Positions 8,637-17,328 of a stretch of DNA of 38,908 nucleotides are shown piece by piece. The DNA comes from Mucilaginibacter sp. Lineage in GTDB: Bacteria > Bacteroidota > Bacteroidia > Sphingobacteriales > Sphingobacteriaceae. A program made the position numbers and the translations under genes. The notes beneath the pieces are model-generated. The model ran no database searches. It saw only the letters and a list, made by a program, of their open reading frames with translations, and had not been told where the DNA came from. Within the stretch, counting starts at the first letter, position 1, and each line of letters opens with the position of its first letter. The DNA lies in contig NZ_JAQBOI010000261.1 in assembly GCF_028288105.1 (NCBI RefSeq), positions 1 to 38,908 on the forward strand. The letters are read 5' to 3'.

Positions 8637-10349
8637 CTAAATTATTATGGGCAGCTCTTTAACGGCCTTAATACACATTATCTTTTCCTCAAATTCATCA
8701 TTCGGGATAAAGGAGCGATTCTTCACCTTGGTTTTATAAGTATAGATGGTGTTAACTGAGTAGTTAAGAATTTTGGCGATGGATTCGTTCTCGTCAATAC
8801 CTAAACGTATCAGCGCGAAAATGCGCAGCTCGTTATTCAGCAATTGGTTTTCGGCAAGGTGCGTTTGGTGATCGGCATCAAATAAAGTATTAAAATCCTC
8901 CACAAAATTGGGGAAGATATTCAGGAATACCTTATCAAAACTGTGAGACAGGTTCTCGCGTTCAAAATTGGTGTTTAACCGGTTCAATACAAGCTGCACT
9001 TCATCATAACGTTTCTCTTTCACGATCTTTTCTATCGAGCGTTTAAGGCGGTCTATTTTCTCTATATAATCCGAGTGGATATTAAAGAAGTTACCTATAT
9101 ACTCGTCCTTTATCATGTTAGCCTCATCCAGCTTAATGTTGATGTGCGTTAAGGACCGGTTGGCTTTATCAAGCGTTTGGTTAACCTTAATCAGCGATTC
9201 GTTTGCTGTGTTAAGGTCATTGTTCTTTTTAACAATTATTTCATCGGCAATACGTAGTTTCTTCAACTGCCTCGAGGTAATAACCGCGAAAATGATCACC
9301 ACCACAATTAAAGATGTGATAATAGAAGCGTAGATCATTAGTGAACGCTTTTGCTTCTCAATACCGTTTATCTTTTCATTCTCGATAATTGGCAATATGC
9401 TGCTTATTTGAGCTTCGCGATGGCGGGCACCGTAAAAAGTGGCATCGTTTATGGCATTATGGATATATAAGAAAGCATTCTTTGTATCGCCTTGCTCATA
9501 TAAACGGGTGGCCAAATTAGTTAACGCTACCGATTCTTTTGTAGAGTGTGTATTATCAATAATAGCAGCTTTAAACAAAAGCTGCATGCCCAAATCACTT
9601 TTGCCGGTACTAAAATAGATCCAGCTTAAACAACTAAGGTTTATGGCGCTATCCTGGTAGGTTTGCGGTAGCTTCATTATTTTCATGTAAGTAGGCAAGG
9701 CTGCTTTGTAATTACTGGTACGTAACGTTTTTAAACCTTCTGCCGATAAATATTCATAAGTATCCGGCTTATGTGCTTGTATTATCGAATCGCAATAACG
9801 AAGGCCAATAGCGCTATAATGACTGTAATAGTCATTTATACGGTCAAAATCGCCGAGGTCAAAATGGCTGCGGGCCTGCAGGAATAAGTATTCAAACCGT
9901 TGCTGTTTATTCAGATAACGGGTATTTACTTTGCTTAAAGTGTCTAATCCCTCTTTGAACATCCCGGCAGATATCAGCACGAAACCCATATCTACCTTAG
10001 CGTAATTGATCTTATTCTGATCTTTTAGCTGATAAGCACATTCATTAAGTTTTTTGCAATACACATAGGCAGAATCGTGCACGAAGGATTTGTAGGCATC
10101 AAACAACCTTTGGTAATTATTATAGCGTGATGTTAATGAGGAATAATTTGTTTTTAGTTCCCGTTTGATCTTTTCTATATCGGCGAACTTTGCCTGATTA
10201 TTCCGGATCTTATTATCCAGTATCTTATTCAGAACTTTTTGTAGGCTATCAATATTATCGGCCGCCTTTACCAAGTTTACCTGCGTTAACAACGCAAGCA
10301 AAATGCTGCAACAACTTAATATAAATTTGTATTGGCCGCGGGTTCTCAT
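8637..10349 (-). CDS. susR: SusR-like membrane-spanning transcriptional regulator (DUF6377 type)
   Basis: Likely regulator of the downstream alpha-glucan operon. The layout matches Bacteroides SusR: an N-terminal signal-like segment (about 8-29), an all-helical periplasmic region with TPR character (30-330), one transmembrane helix (about 337-358, rich in Ile and Val), a predicted coiled coil (about 365-412), and a cytoplasmic C-terminal domain. That last domain contains a helix-turn-helix-like stretch (about 505-545, with [20 protein letters not shown]) of the LuxR/SusR kind. In the known system, maltose-type ligands are sensed outside the cytoplasm and susC and downstream genes are switched on. 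The gene is on the same strand as susC, 304 bp upstream, and follows galT by 104 bp with a terminator between. The ligand is inferred from context. The symbol is given by architecture and position and has not been tested by alignment. Confidence 0.8.
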   Translation of the reverse strand: MRTRGQYKFILSCCSILLALLTQVNLVKAADNIDSLQKVLNKILDNKIRNNQAKFADIEKIKRELKTNYSSLTSRYNNYQRLFDAYKSFVHDSAYVYCKKLNECAYQLKDQNKINYAKVDMGFVLISAGMFKEGLDTLSKVNTRYLNKQQRFEYLFLQARSHFDLGDFDRINDYYSHYSAIGLRYCDSIIQAHKPDTYEYLSAEGLKTLRTSNYKAALPTYMKIMKLPQTYQDSAINLSCLSWIYFSTGKSDLGMQLLFKAAIIDNTHSTKESVALTNLATRLYEQGDTKNAFLYIHNAINDATFYGARHREAQISSILPIIENEKINGIEKQKRSLMIYASIITSLIVVVIIFAVITSRQLKKLRIADEIIVKKNNDLNTANESLIKVNQTLDKANRSLTHINIKLDEANMIKDEYIGNFFNIHSDYIEKIDRLKRSIEKIVKEKRYDEVQLVLNRLNTNFERENLSHSFDKVFLNIFPNFVEDFNTLFDADHQTHLAENQLLNNELRIFALIRLGIDENESIAKILNYSVNTIYTYKTKVKNRSFIPNDEFEEKIMCIKAVKELPIII

Positions 10350-10410
10350 TAACTACTAACTTGCAATAATTGGTACTGCAAAATAGTAATTTTAAGGGGC
10401 AATATTAGTA

Positions 10411-10445
10411 AGGATTTAAACCGACTATAAGCCGGTTTAAATCCT
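10411..10445 (-). terminator. Stem-loop terminator downstream of galT
   Basis: An exact 13-bp inverted repeat (AGGATTTAAACCG and its complement) with a 9-nt loop starts 9 bp after the galT stop on the minus strand. The bases after it are only mildly U rich (UUACUAAUAUU), so termination could be partial. It separates galT from the susR-like gene. Confidence 0.7.
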
Positions 10446-10453
10446 CTAACTAA

Positions 10454-11515
10454 TTATGCCTGTGTTTTGTAATGTATGTCTGACTGCTGCCTTAATTGCG
10501 CTGCTGCAAATTCGGGGGTGATATCACGCTGGGCATTGGCTAAAAGCTCATATCCAACCATGAATTTTTTAACTGTTGCTGATCTTAGCAAAGGCGGATA
10601 AAAATGCATATGCCAGTGCCATTCCGGGTGCTCACCATCATTTACAGGTGCCTGGTGCATCCCTGCCGAATAAGGGAATGAGGTTTTAAAAAGGTTATCA
10701 TAAAGAGTTGTCAACTTTTTAAGCGCTCCGGCAAGCGATACTTTTTCCTGATTGGTAAACTCTGTTATATCTTTAACATGCCTTTTACTTATCAGCATAG
10801 TTTCATAAGGCCAAATTGCCCAAAAAGGTACCAAAGCTACAAAATCCTCATTCTCAAAAACAACCCGTTCCTGTTGCTCAAGTTCAATCTTCAAATAATC
10901 GGCCAATAAACCCGATCCGTTTTTAAGGTAATGTTCTTTTTGTTTTAGCGTTTCCTTCTCTACTTCAACCGGCACACTGCTTTGCGCCCATATCTGTCCG
11001 TGCGGATGTGGATTGCTGCATCCCATTATATCACCCTTATTTTCAAATATTTGTATGTATTTGATGAATGAATGCTGAGAAAGTTCCCTGTATTCTGTTA
11101 CCCACATATCAATTACACCAGCCAGCTCTGTCAAATTTAATTCGGGCAATGTCAGGTCATGCCTTGGCGAAAAGCTGATAACCTTACAGATCCCACTTTG
11201 GCTTTCGGCTTTAAGTAACCCACCTATATCCGTTTTGCCTACAGGTGTATCTTCCAGCAATGATGAAAAATCGTTAGTAAAACTATAACTCTTTGTATAT
11301 GCAGGGTTCTGGCTCCCATCAGATCTTTTGTTGCCGGGGCATAAATAACAGGCTGGGTCATACTCTGGTCGGTTATTAACTGCTTCGGCTTCAACTTTAC
11401 CTTGCCATGGCCTTTTAGTGCGATGGGGTGCTACCAATACCCACTCTCCTGTTAAAATATTGTATCGCTTATGTGTGTGCTCGCTTAATTTAAACGTATC
11501 TTCTATAAAATCCAT
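10454..11515 (-). CDS. galT: Galactose-1-phosphate uridylyltransferase, class I
   Basis: Leloir-pathway enzyme exchanging UMP between UDP-glucose and galactose-1-phosphate in the cytoplasm. The active-site triad is present in NPHPHGQIW (His 170-Pro 171-His 172); His 172 should be the residue that is uridylylated. The zinc ligands expected in this family are seen as Cys 56 and Cys 59 (CYLCPGN), His 119 (SPRHD) and His 170. Length (353) is normal. The C-terminal half has the usual WHWHMHFYPPLLRS block. No galK, galE or galM gene is visible beside it, so it stands apart from a classic gal operon. Its closeness to the alpha-glucan locus suggests a sugar-nucleotide or glucose-1-phosphate link, but this is inference. 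Confidence 0.95.
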   Translation of the reverse strand: MDFIEDTFKLSEHTHKRYNILTGEWVLVAPHRTKRPWQGKVEAEAVNNRPEYDPACYLCPGNKRSDGSQNPAYTKSYSFTNDFSSLLEDTPVGKTDIGGLLKAESQSGICKVISFSPRHDLTLPELNLTELAGVIDMWVTEYRELSQHSFIKYIQIFENKGDIMGCSNPHPHGQIWAQSSVPVEVEKETLKQKEHYLKNGSGLLADYLKIELEQQERVVFENEDFVALVPFWAIWPYETMLISKRHVKDITEFTNQEKVSLAGALKKLTTLYDNLFKTSFPYSAGMHQAPVNDGEHPEWHWHMHFYPPLLRSATVKKFMVGYELLANAQRDITPEFAAAQLRQQSDIHYKTQA

Positions 11516-11591
11516 ATGTCCTCAAGTATCGGTAAATAAAAGAAACCACACAAAAAATAGATGAATTTATTGCTAATGATTTATAAATAAC

Positions 11592-11618
11592 AGCCGGATC
11601 CTTCCGTAGGGTCCGGCT
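11592..11618. promoter_or_regulatory. Terminator-like hairpin in the galT / beta-barrel divergent region
   Basis: A 10-bp G+C-rich stem (AGCCGGATCC with GGGTCCGGCT, one G-U pair) and a 7-nt loop. It lies between two genes that point away from each other, so no annotated gene runs into it. It could be a leader attenuator of either gene, the end of an unannotated short transcript, or a decayed terminator. Confidence 0.5.
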
Positions 11619-11755
11619 AATTTTGCTGTAATATCAAAATTAGTTGATCTCCTGTTTCAGCTAATTTCAGCTACAAAAAAGGGTTTAAATATCTTTAATT
11701 ATATTTTTCATTAATTGTAGCTTAGGCTACGAAAACAACCTTAATACTTATCACA

Positions 11756-12676
11756 ATGATGACAGACAATTCGCAGGCCCTACCTAAGGGCTTTGTACGA
11801 CTTAGCGGCTCCCAACAGGAAATAGCCGACAAACTTGGCCCCCTTGCCGATCTTGTAGGCACATGGCGCGGCAACACCGGATGGAATATGATAGCTGTCC
11901 CATCAAATTTAGGTGAGATCAAAAGCTTTAAACTGCTCATACAAAATTACTCGGAAACAATAACCTTTACCCCTATTGGGGCACCGGTACCAAACCGTGG
12001 CGGCGAAGACATGCAGTTTATTACCGGATTAACGTATGACCTTACCATAACTGATAATGCTACCGAAGGTGTTCTACACCTGGAAAATGGCATGTGGTTA
12101 TACATGGCCGATGTACAAAAACAGCCGGATAAAAGGGATGACCTTTTTAAAGCGGCAGCGACCGATCATTTTTACACATTAGCCCGCCAGGCAAGTATAC
12201 CGCATGGCGATGTTGTTGTAGCTTTAGGCGATGCAGTAACATCTACCGGGACACCGGTTATTCCACCGGTAGAGGGGCACCCTATTGACTTTGGCACCCC
12301 ACCACTTAGGGGTTATCTGGATCAGTATACCCATACCGCCTTTCCTCCGGCACAGTTTGATACCAAAGACCCAAATGCTGCTCTGCGTAATGCGATTGAA
12401 GGCCAAAATATTGGAAATGTAACCACCATTACTGTTGATACGCTTGTTAAAGGCGGCGCTATAGTAAATATTCCGTTTGTACAGCAAACTGTTGACCCAA
12501 CCCGGTTTGTATCAACCTATTGGATAGAGGACGTTACGCTGGCCGATGGTACTAAGTTTAAACAATTGCAATACTCACAACAGGCTGATCTGAATTTTAT
12601 TCCGAAATTTAGCGGACTGGAAGGCACCATCATGTGGCCGCACATTAATGTAAACACATTACGTAAACAAAACTAA
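11756..12676 (+). CDS. Nitrobindin/lipocalin-like beta-barrel protein, possibly heme-binding
   Basis: 306-residue cytoplasmic protein without signal peptide or membrane segment. The N-terminal stretch LGPLADLVGTWRGNTGWN (about 27-44) has the Leu-x-Gly-Thr-Trp-x-Gly signature with which nitrobindin and FABP-like lipocalin folds begin, and the alternating beta pattern continues to the end (LQYSQQADLNFIPKFSGLEG). Nitrobindins bind heme and react with nitrogen and oxygen species. This protein is about twice the length of a basic nitrobindin (~160-190 residues) and lacks an obvious C-terminal histidine motif that I can align by eye, so heme binding is only a possibility. It starts at a double ATG, has a strong terminator behind it and appears to be a single-gene unit divergent from galT. 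The function remains open. Confidence 0.6.
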   Translation: MMTDNSQALPKGFVRLSGSQQEIADKLGPLADLVGTWRGNTGWNMIAVPSNLGEIKSFKLLIQNYSETITFTPIGAPVPNRGGEDMQFITGLTYDLTITDNATEGVLHLENGMWLYMADVQKQPDKRDDLFKAAATDHFYTLARQASIPHGDVVVALGDAVTSTGTPVIPPVEGHPIDFGTPPLRGYLDQYTHTAFPPAQFDTKDPNAALRNAIEGQNIGNVTTITVDTLVKGGAIVNIPFVQQTVDPTRFVSTYWIEDVTLADGTKFKQLQYSQQADLNFIPKFSGLEGTIMWPHINVNTLRKQN

Positions 12677-12692
12677 TTTGTTAACCAAATAC

Positions 12693-12724
12693 AAAAAGCG
12701 ACGGAAGATAATTCCGTCGCTTTT
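12693..12724. terminator. Bidirectional intrinsic terminator
   Basis: A 9-bp stem (GCGACGGAA, 12698-12706, with TTCCGTCGC, 12712-12720) and a 5-nt loop, flanked by five A on the left and TTTT on the right. This is a textbook hairpin plus U run on both strands. It serves the beta-barrel gene (stop at 12676) and the convergent HD-domain gene (stop at 12727). Confidence 0.9.
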
Positions 12725-12726
12725 GT

Positions 12727-13377
12727 TTACTCACTCCAGGGGGAATGTAAAATACAATCACAAAAGTTTTTGCGATGGAAATTAGGTATCATAAAAGCAC
12801 ATACATCAGCTTTGATGTTACCAAACGTAGTTTCTGTTTTATGTTCAAAGCCCGAGAAGAATGTCGGGATGATCTTGTTCTTAAAATCGTTTCTTGGAAA
12901 AGCAGCTATAATCTCCTCTCGATTTTCTTCGCTAAGGTTTTCATAACCTTCGCCCATAACATCAAGCCCAACCCCGCTATACATGAGTGCTACTTCGGCT
13001 TCTTTATGTTCGGCAATGCCAATGGTGGTATGCAGGGCAATGGTATCCCACACTAATCTTATCGATTCCTGGGCTATGCCATGGCTTTTCAGAAAATCCC
13101 TTGCGGCATTAGCGCCATCTACTTCAAAACGTTTATCAAGGCTGCTGTACTTAGGCGTTAACCCAAGATCATGAAATATAGAACTCACATACAGCAATTC
13201 GGGGTCGTATATCGACTTATTGCGCTTACCATTGAGTGATGAGAATAGAAAAACCCTTAACGAGTGATTATAAATAAATTCCGTTCCATGTTCCAGTAAA
13301 AGTTCAGTTGCTTGGTTGGCTAATGTACTATCGGGGATAATTATCCCGGCTACAGATTTTAATTTGCTAACAGACAT
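12727..13377 (-). CDS. HD-domain hydrolase, cyanamide-hydratase-like
   Basis: 216-residue soluble protein with the HD metal-binding pattern: His 38 (YNHSLRV), His 69-Asp 70 (IFHDLGL) and a further region IALHTTIGIAEHKEAEVAL that is typical of the cyanamide hydratase/Ddi2-like branch of HD proteins. Those enzymes hydrate cyanamide to urea or act on related small nitriles. Many bacterial members have unknown substrates, so the reaction is only suggested by family. It lies 64 bp downstream of an AraC-family regulator on the same strand, with an exact -7 type element just before its start, so it may have its own promoter or be the target of that regulator. Confidence 0.8.
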   Translation of the reverse strand: MSVSKLKSVAGIIIPDSTLANQATELLLEHGTEFIYNHSLRVFLFSSLNGKRNKSIYDPELLYVSSIFHDLGLTPKYSSLDKRFEVDGANAARDFLKSHGIAQESIRLVWDTIALHTTIGIAEHKEAEVALMYSGVGLDVMGEGYENLSEENREEIIAAFPRNDFKNKIIPTFFSGFEHKTETTFGNIKADVCAFMIPNFHRKNFCDCILHSPWSE

Positions 13378-13393
13378 TTGATTATTTTTTTAT

Positions 13394-13401
13394 CAAAAGT
13401 A
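13394..13401 (-). promoter_or_regulatory. Candidate -7 promoter element of the HD-domain gene
   Basis: On the minus strand the bases read TACTTTTG, an exact TAnnTTTG match ending 16 bases before the ATG. This predicts a very short leader. I see no TTTG -33 element at the right distance. It would let the HD gene be transcribed separately from the AraC gene. Confidence 0.35.
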
Positions 13402-13440
13402 GGTTTGTCAGGCAACTGATGGAATGTTAAAACAGGTTAA

Positions 13441-14295
13441 TCACATGCCAATATTTACAAATTGGGTGCGAAAACCTTGTGGTGATACGTGTGAGTTCTT
13501 CTTAAAGAAATGGCTGAATTGTTCGGGCGTAGAAAAGTTGAGCATAAAAGCGATCTCTTTTATCGGTTGCGAAGAAAATTGCAATGATCTTTTAGCTTCT
13601 GCTATCAGTTGGCCATTGATCAATTCTTTGGCACCATGTCCGCTGCATCTTTTAGATAGATCTGTTAATTTACGTGCCGAAATACCTAACTGGCGTGCAT
13701 AGTCTGCAACCTCGTGCGAGTTTCGGTACTGTTGACTTAGGAGTTCTAAAAACTGCCCGTATAGCTGATTTTCAAAACTATCATATCCCCTGGCAAGGGA
13801 TGCATTAACATTTGCCACCTTTATCATTATTATTTTAAGGTAGGCCGCAAGTGCATCTAATTTGTTACTGAAATCTGCCTTAAGATATTCCTGGTTTAAC
13901 ATTTCAAAAAGTAAACTAAGTTCTTTGTAATCTTCATCATTTAAAGGTAGCTGTTGGTTTACCGAAGCATTGTTAAACAATACCGCTTTGCAATTACTCG
14001 CGCTTGCCGGTGCCTTTTCCCAAAAACAATCTCCAAACGAAATTTCATATCCCGTGATATACATTCCTGTTTGAAATTGATAGATCTGTCCTTTAGCAAT
14101 CAGAAGTAATTGGTTATCTGATATCGGAAAACTCAGATCATCTACCAGTAAATTTCCTTTTCCAGACTGAACGAGAATCATCCGATGATAAATTAACCGG
14201 CAGGCTATAGATTCAAATTTCTTATCCAGATAATTAACAGAAAAGGAATCTTTTAATTCTTTCTCGAAAACCGATTTGGACATTGACGATAACAT
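13441..14295 (-). CDS. AraC-family transcriptional regulator
   Basis: 284-residue cytoplasmic regulator. The N-terminal ~170 residues show the pattern of a cupin-type sensor domain (LVQSGKGNLLVDD, then QLLLIAKGQIYQF). The C-terminal ~100 residues hold the paired helix-turn-helix motifs of AraC/XylS proteins: HEVADYARQLGISARKLTDL for the first, and IKEIAFMLNFSTPEQFSHFF followed by SPQGFR for the second. It is divergent from the antiporter gene (117 bp between the starts) and upstream of the HD-domain gene on the same strand. Both are plausible targets. The effector cannot be told from the sequence. A start at Met 5 is also possible. Confidence 0.93.
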   Translation of the reverse strand: MLSSMSKSVFEKELKDSFSVNYLDKKFESIACRLIYHRMILVQSGKGNLLVDDLSFPISDNQLLLIAKGQIYQFQTGMYITGYEISFGDCFWEKAPASASNCKAVLFNNASVNQQLPLNDEDYKELSLLFEMLNQEYLKADFSNKLDALAAYLKIIMIKVANVNASLARGYDSFENQLYGQFLELLSQQYRNSHEVADYARQLGISARKLTDLSKRCSGHGAKELINGQLIAEAKRSLQFSSQPIKEIAFMLNFSTPEQFSHFFKKNSHVSPQGFRTQFVNIGM

Positions 14296-14411
14296 ACACT
14301 CACCCGTAATTAAAATGCAATTTACACTAAATACCTAATCTGACAGGTAAAAATCCTAAATCCGTTGCACCTAACCTATTTAATTTGCCCTTAATTATTG
14401 TATTTTCGTTT

Positions 14412-16019
14412 ATGCACTACCTTATAGTTCAGCTAACCTGCCTCCTCGTCATCATTTTGTTAGTTGTGATGATAGCCGAAAAGATTAAAATAGCTTATCC
14501 TATTTTATTACTACTGGTTGGTTTGCCATTAGGTTTTGTACCGGCTTTAAGGGGTATCGAAATAAATCCCGAACTTATTTTTGTGATATTTTTACCGCCA
14601 TTATTATATGAGGCCGCATGGAATACATCATGGAAAGATTTTTGGAAATGGCGCCGGGTTATCTCTAGTTTTGCATTTCCAATTGTTATTCTTACTTCCT
14701 GCGTTATTGCTTTTGTTTCGCAGGCAATTATTCCTGGCTTTACATGGGCTACAGGTTTTTTATTAGGAGGCATTATCTCGCCCCCTGACGCGGTTTCGGC
14801 CACCGCCATCTTAAAGAATATTAAAGTACCCAAAAGATTAGTAACTATTGTTGAGGGCGAAAGCCTGCTGAACGATGCATCCAGTTTGGTGGTGTTTCGT
14901 TTTGCACTTTCTGCTGTTGCCACCGGTAGTTTCGTTTTCAGCCATGCTGCGGTAAATTTTGTGTTGGTTATTATTATGGGTATTGCCATAGGTATTGCTG
15001 TGGCCCTGGTATTTTATACTATACACCGCTGGCTGCCAACAACTACAAATATTGATATCGTCCTTACGTTTATTACGCCCTACGCCATGTATATGGTAGC
15101 CGAAGAATTCCACTTTTCGGGCGTACTGGCTGTTGTTAGCGGCGGGCTGTTCCTTTCTATTAGGCGGCATAAATTTCTCACATATCGCAGCCGCCTGCAG
15201 GGAGTTAATGTTTGGGAAGCAGTAGCATTTGTGCTGAATGGCTTTGTATTTATGCTGATAGGGTTGGAATTCCCGGTTATTATCAAAGGCCTTGGGCCCG
15301 ATGGTTTAAAGCCTGCTATTACGTACAGCTTGATAATTACCGGAGTGTTAATAGTAACCCGCTTTGCAAGCACTTATGGGGCTACTGTTTTCACCGTATT
15401 TATAAGCCGGTACATCAGGGTTGCTGATAGCAGGCCGGGATGGAAAGGACCAACACTTCTGGGATGGGCGGGAATGCGCGGAGTGGTGTCGCTGGCAGCA
15501 GCGCTTAGTATTCCACTTGCACTATCATCTGGTCAGGCTTTTCCAAATCGAAACCTAATCCTGTTTATTACCTTTTCAGTCATCATTGTAACGCTGGTGC
15601 TGCAGGGATTAACCTTACCGCTATTAGTTAAATGGCTGAATATTCCCGACCGTGATAATGATATTCCATTATCAAAACAAAGGCAGCTGATCAGGAAAAA
15701 ACTCTCCCACCTTTCCTTAAGTATCCTCAATGATAAATACACTAAAGAAATGGATGGTAATGGCATGCTTAAATCATTAAGCATAAGGTTTAATGCCGAC
15801 GTAGAGTTATTGAAAGACTGGGAAAAAGAAGACAACCCTGACCTTACCGAAGCTTTTTACAAAGAATATCGTACCATCATGGCTGACTTAATGTATCAAC
15901 AGCGTACATTATTACAAACGCTGAATAAAAAGGAGAATATCAGCGAAGATCTGATTAGGCAGCAGTTAGAACTTATTGACCTTGAAGAAGAAAAATTACG
16001 ACAATCCTTTGGCTTGTAA
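14412..16019 (+). CDS. Na+/H+ antiporter, CPA1 (NhaP/NHE) family
   Basis: Inner-membrane cation/proton antiporter for Na+ (perhaps K+ or Li+) and pH homeostasis. About twelve hydrophobic segments cover residues 1-410. The ion-binding motifs of the family are present: ISPPDAVSAT (Asp 126 from this start), GESLLNDASS (Asn 154-Asp 155), and GWAGMRGVVSLAAALSIP on the helix carrying the conserved Arg. The last ~115 residues form a charged cytoplasmic tail with helical repeats (for example LELIDLEEEKLRQ) common in Bacteroidota members. I chose the ATG at 14412 and not the in-frame TTG at 14385 because it begins directly at the first membrane helix. It is a single gene, divergent from the AraC regulator, and its end faces the end of the cytochrome gene with only 46 bp between. 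Confidence 0.92.
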   Translation: MHYLIVQLTCLLVIILLVVMIAEKIKIAYPILLLLVGLPLGFVPALRGIEINPELIFVIFLPPLLYEAAWNTSWKDFWKWRRVISSFAFPIVILTSCVIAFVSQAIIPGFTWATGFLLGGIISPPDAVSATAILKNIKVPKRLVTIVEGESLLNDASSLVVFRFALSAVATGSFVFSHAAVNFVLVIIMGIAIGIAVALVFYTIHRWLPTTTNIDIVLTFITPYAMYMVAEEFHFSGVLAVVSGGLFLSIRRHKFLTYRSRLQGVNVWEAVAFVLNGFVFMLIGLEFPVIIKGLGPDGLKPAITYSLIITGVLIVTRFASTYGATVFTVFISRYIRVADSRPGWKGPTLLGWAGMRGVVSLAAALSIPLALSSGQAFPNRNLILFITFSVIIVTLVLQGLTLPLLVKWLNIPDRDNDIPLSKQRQLIRKKLSHLSLSILNDKYTKEMDGNGMLKSLSIRFNADVELLKDWEKEDNPDLTEAFYKEYRTIMADLMYQQRTLLQTLNKKENISEDLIRQQLELIDLEEEKLRQSFGL

Positions 16020-16065
16020 AGTGGCTCGCGGATTAACTACCTAATTCACTTCAAGGATGTTTGAT

Positions 16066-17316
16066 TTAGTTTCGTTGTTTATTTCTGCTGTTTATAAACG
16101 CCAATATTTTCTTTGTTTCTTTGGGATAGATAGCAATGTTATGTGTGCGAACTAAATATGGAACAATCATTTTACCCCCCTCCGATTCCACCATTATAAC
16201 ATCAGATGGTGTAGCCGGCATATGGCAATCAATGCAATTTGTTATAAGGTTTTCTCCTAATTGCTCCTTTAATTTACACTGATTATGATTGGCACTTTTA
16301 TGGCAATTGCTGCAATTAGCAGCGTATATTATCAAATCCGTTTTTTTATTACTATGGGTATTGTGGCAGGTATTGCAATCCATATTGCTCATTAAAAAGC
16401 ATTTACTGGCAGCAAGCAAACCATTTTGATTACCATGCACATCAATTGTAGCTGGTTTTGGTTCTTGACGAAAAAACTCAGGTTCTTTAAATTTGGCAAG
16501 TGTATCCCCTATTTTAAAACTAAAGGTCGAGGTAAGATATCTGTCTTTATTACCACTATGACACACCGCGCAGGCATCTAACTTTTGTGTGCGGGTTAAG
16601 CTATTAAAGGATGTTATAAATGTTGCCTTTTTCTCTTTAGGGTGCTCGACATGAAAGGTTATATGCTGCGCAGACGGACCATGGCACCGTTCGCAATCAA
16701 TACCTAAAATAATTGAGCTTTTGTCAAATTTTGTACTGTTAGACAACCTTTGCGGCTGCCCTTCTTTTTCGCTGATATAAGAGCTATGGCATTCAAAACA
16801 CCGGGTTACAATTGGCCTTGTATAATTTACTATCCCACCAGCATAACCGGGGCTATTTGTCCAGTTGTTTAAATTTTCGAAATACGAAATTGGCAGTTCA
16901 AATAAGCCATCGTTTTTCCAATACAAATAGGTTTCGGCCTTTACGCCACCAAATACAATATCAAATCGTTGCGATTGTATTTCTTTGCCATTTTTGTATG
17001 CTACCTGATATACGCCACTGGCTCGTTTTTGCATAACAACTTTAAGGCTGTCACTAAAATTAAAGGTATTTTGCCCCTCTAAAAAGCTACCATGTATGTT
17101 ATGTATAGATGCCTGTCTGGAACTTATATTGTGCGGGGTATTAATATAATCATCATAAACTTCCTTATGGCATTTTATACAAGCTTTTGAGCCTGCGAAG
17201 TTTTGACCCCGCGGGTCAGCACTTTTAGCCGGATTAAAACATTGGGTAAGTATAACTGATAATGGGATAAGAAAGAAAAAGAGCATTAAATAAAGTCTTT
17301 TATTTTTCATAGCCAT
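16066..17316 (-). CDS. Seven-heme c-type cytochrome, exported
   Basis: 416-residue exported electron-transfer protein. Seven CxxCH heme-attachment motifs are present (starting at residues 46, 173, 208, 249, 314, 335 and 361: CIKCH, CFECH, CERCH, CAVCH, CNTCH, CSNCH, CIDCH). Extra histidines that could be distal ligands occur at NTPHN, DVHGN, HNTHS and RTHNI. The N-terminus is a hydrophobic signal (about 8-25) followed by Cys 26 in VILTQCFNPA, an atypical lipobox, so lipidation is possible but unsure. The spacing recalls cytochrome c554-like multiheme proteins; a specific enzyme is not claimed. The gene starts 12 bp after the GH30 stop on the same strand, which implies co-transcription with the beta-glucan enzymes, an unusual partner. 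A start at Met 3 is equally plausible. No clear terminator follows. Confidence 0.88.
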   Translation of the reverse strand: MAMKNKRLYLMLFFFLIPLSVILTQCFNPAKSADPRGQNFAGSKACIKCHKEVYDDYINTPHNISSRQASIHNIHGSFLEGQNTFNFSDSLKVVMQKRASGVYQVAYKNGKEIQSQRFDIVFGGVKAETYLYWKNDGLFELPISYFENLNNWTNSPGYAGGIVNYTRPIVTRCFECHSSYISEKEGQPQRLSNSTKFDKSSIILGIDCERCHGPSAQHITFHVEHPKEKKATFITSFNSLTRTQKLDACAVCHSGNKDRYLTSTFSFKIGDTLAKFKEPEFFRQEPKPATIDVHGNQNGLLAASKCFLMSNMDCNTCHNTHSNKKTDLIIYAANCSNCHKSANHNQCKLKEQLGENLITNCIDCHMPATPSDVIMVESEGGKMIVPYLVRTHNIAIYPKETKKILAFINSRNKQRN

Positions 17317-17328
17317 TGCGCATTAAAC

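Noticed and set aside
14495..14989. 164-codon open frame on the minus strand inside the antiporter gene
   Set aside because: It is fully antisense to a protein with clear CPA1 motifs and has no recognisable domain or signal of its own.
16020..16065. Possible terminator between antiporter and cytochrome genes
   Set aside because: Only a short, imperfect pairing (CTTGTAAAGTG with CACTTCAAG) around a long loop is present; too weak to call.
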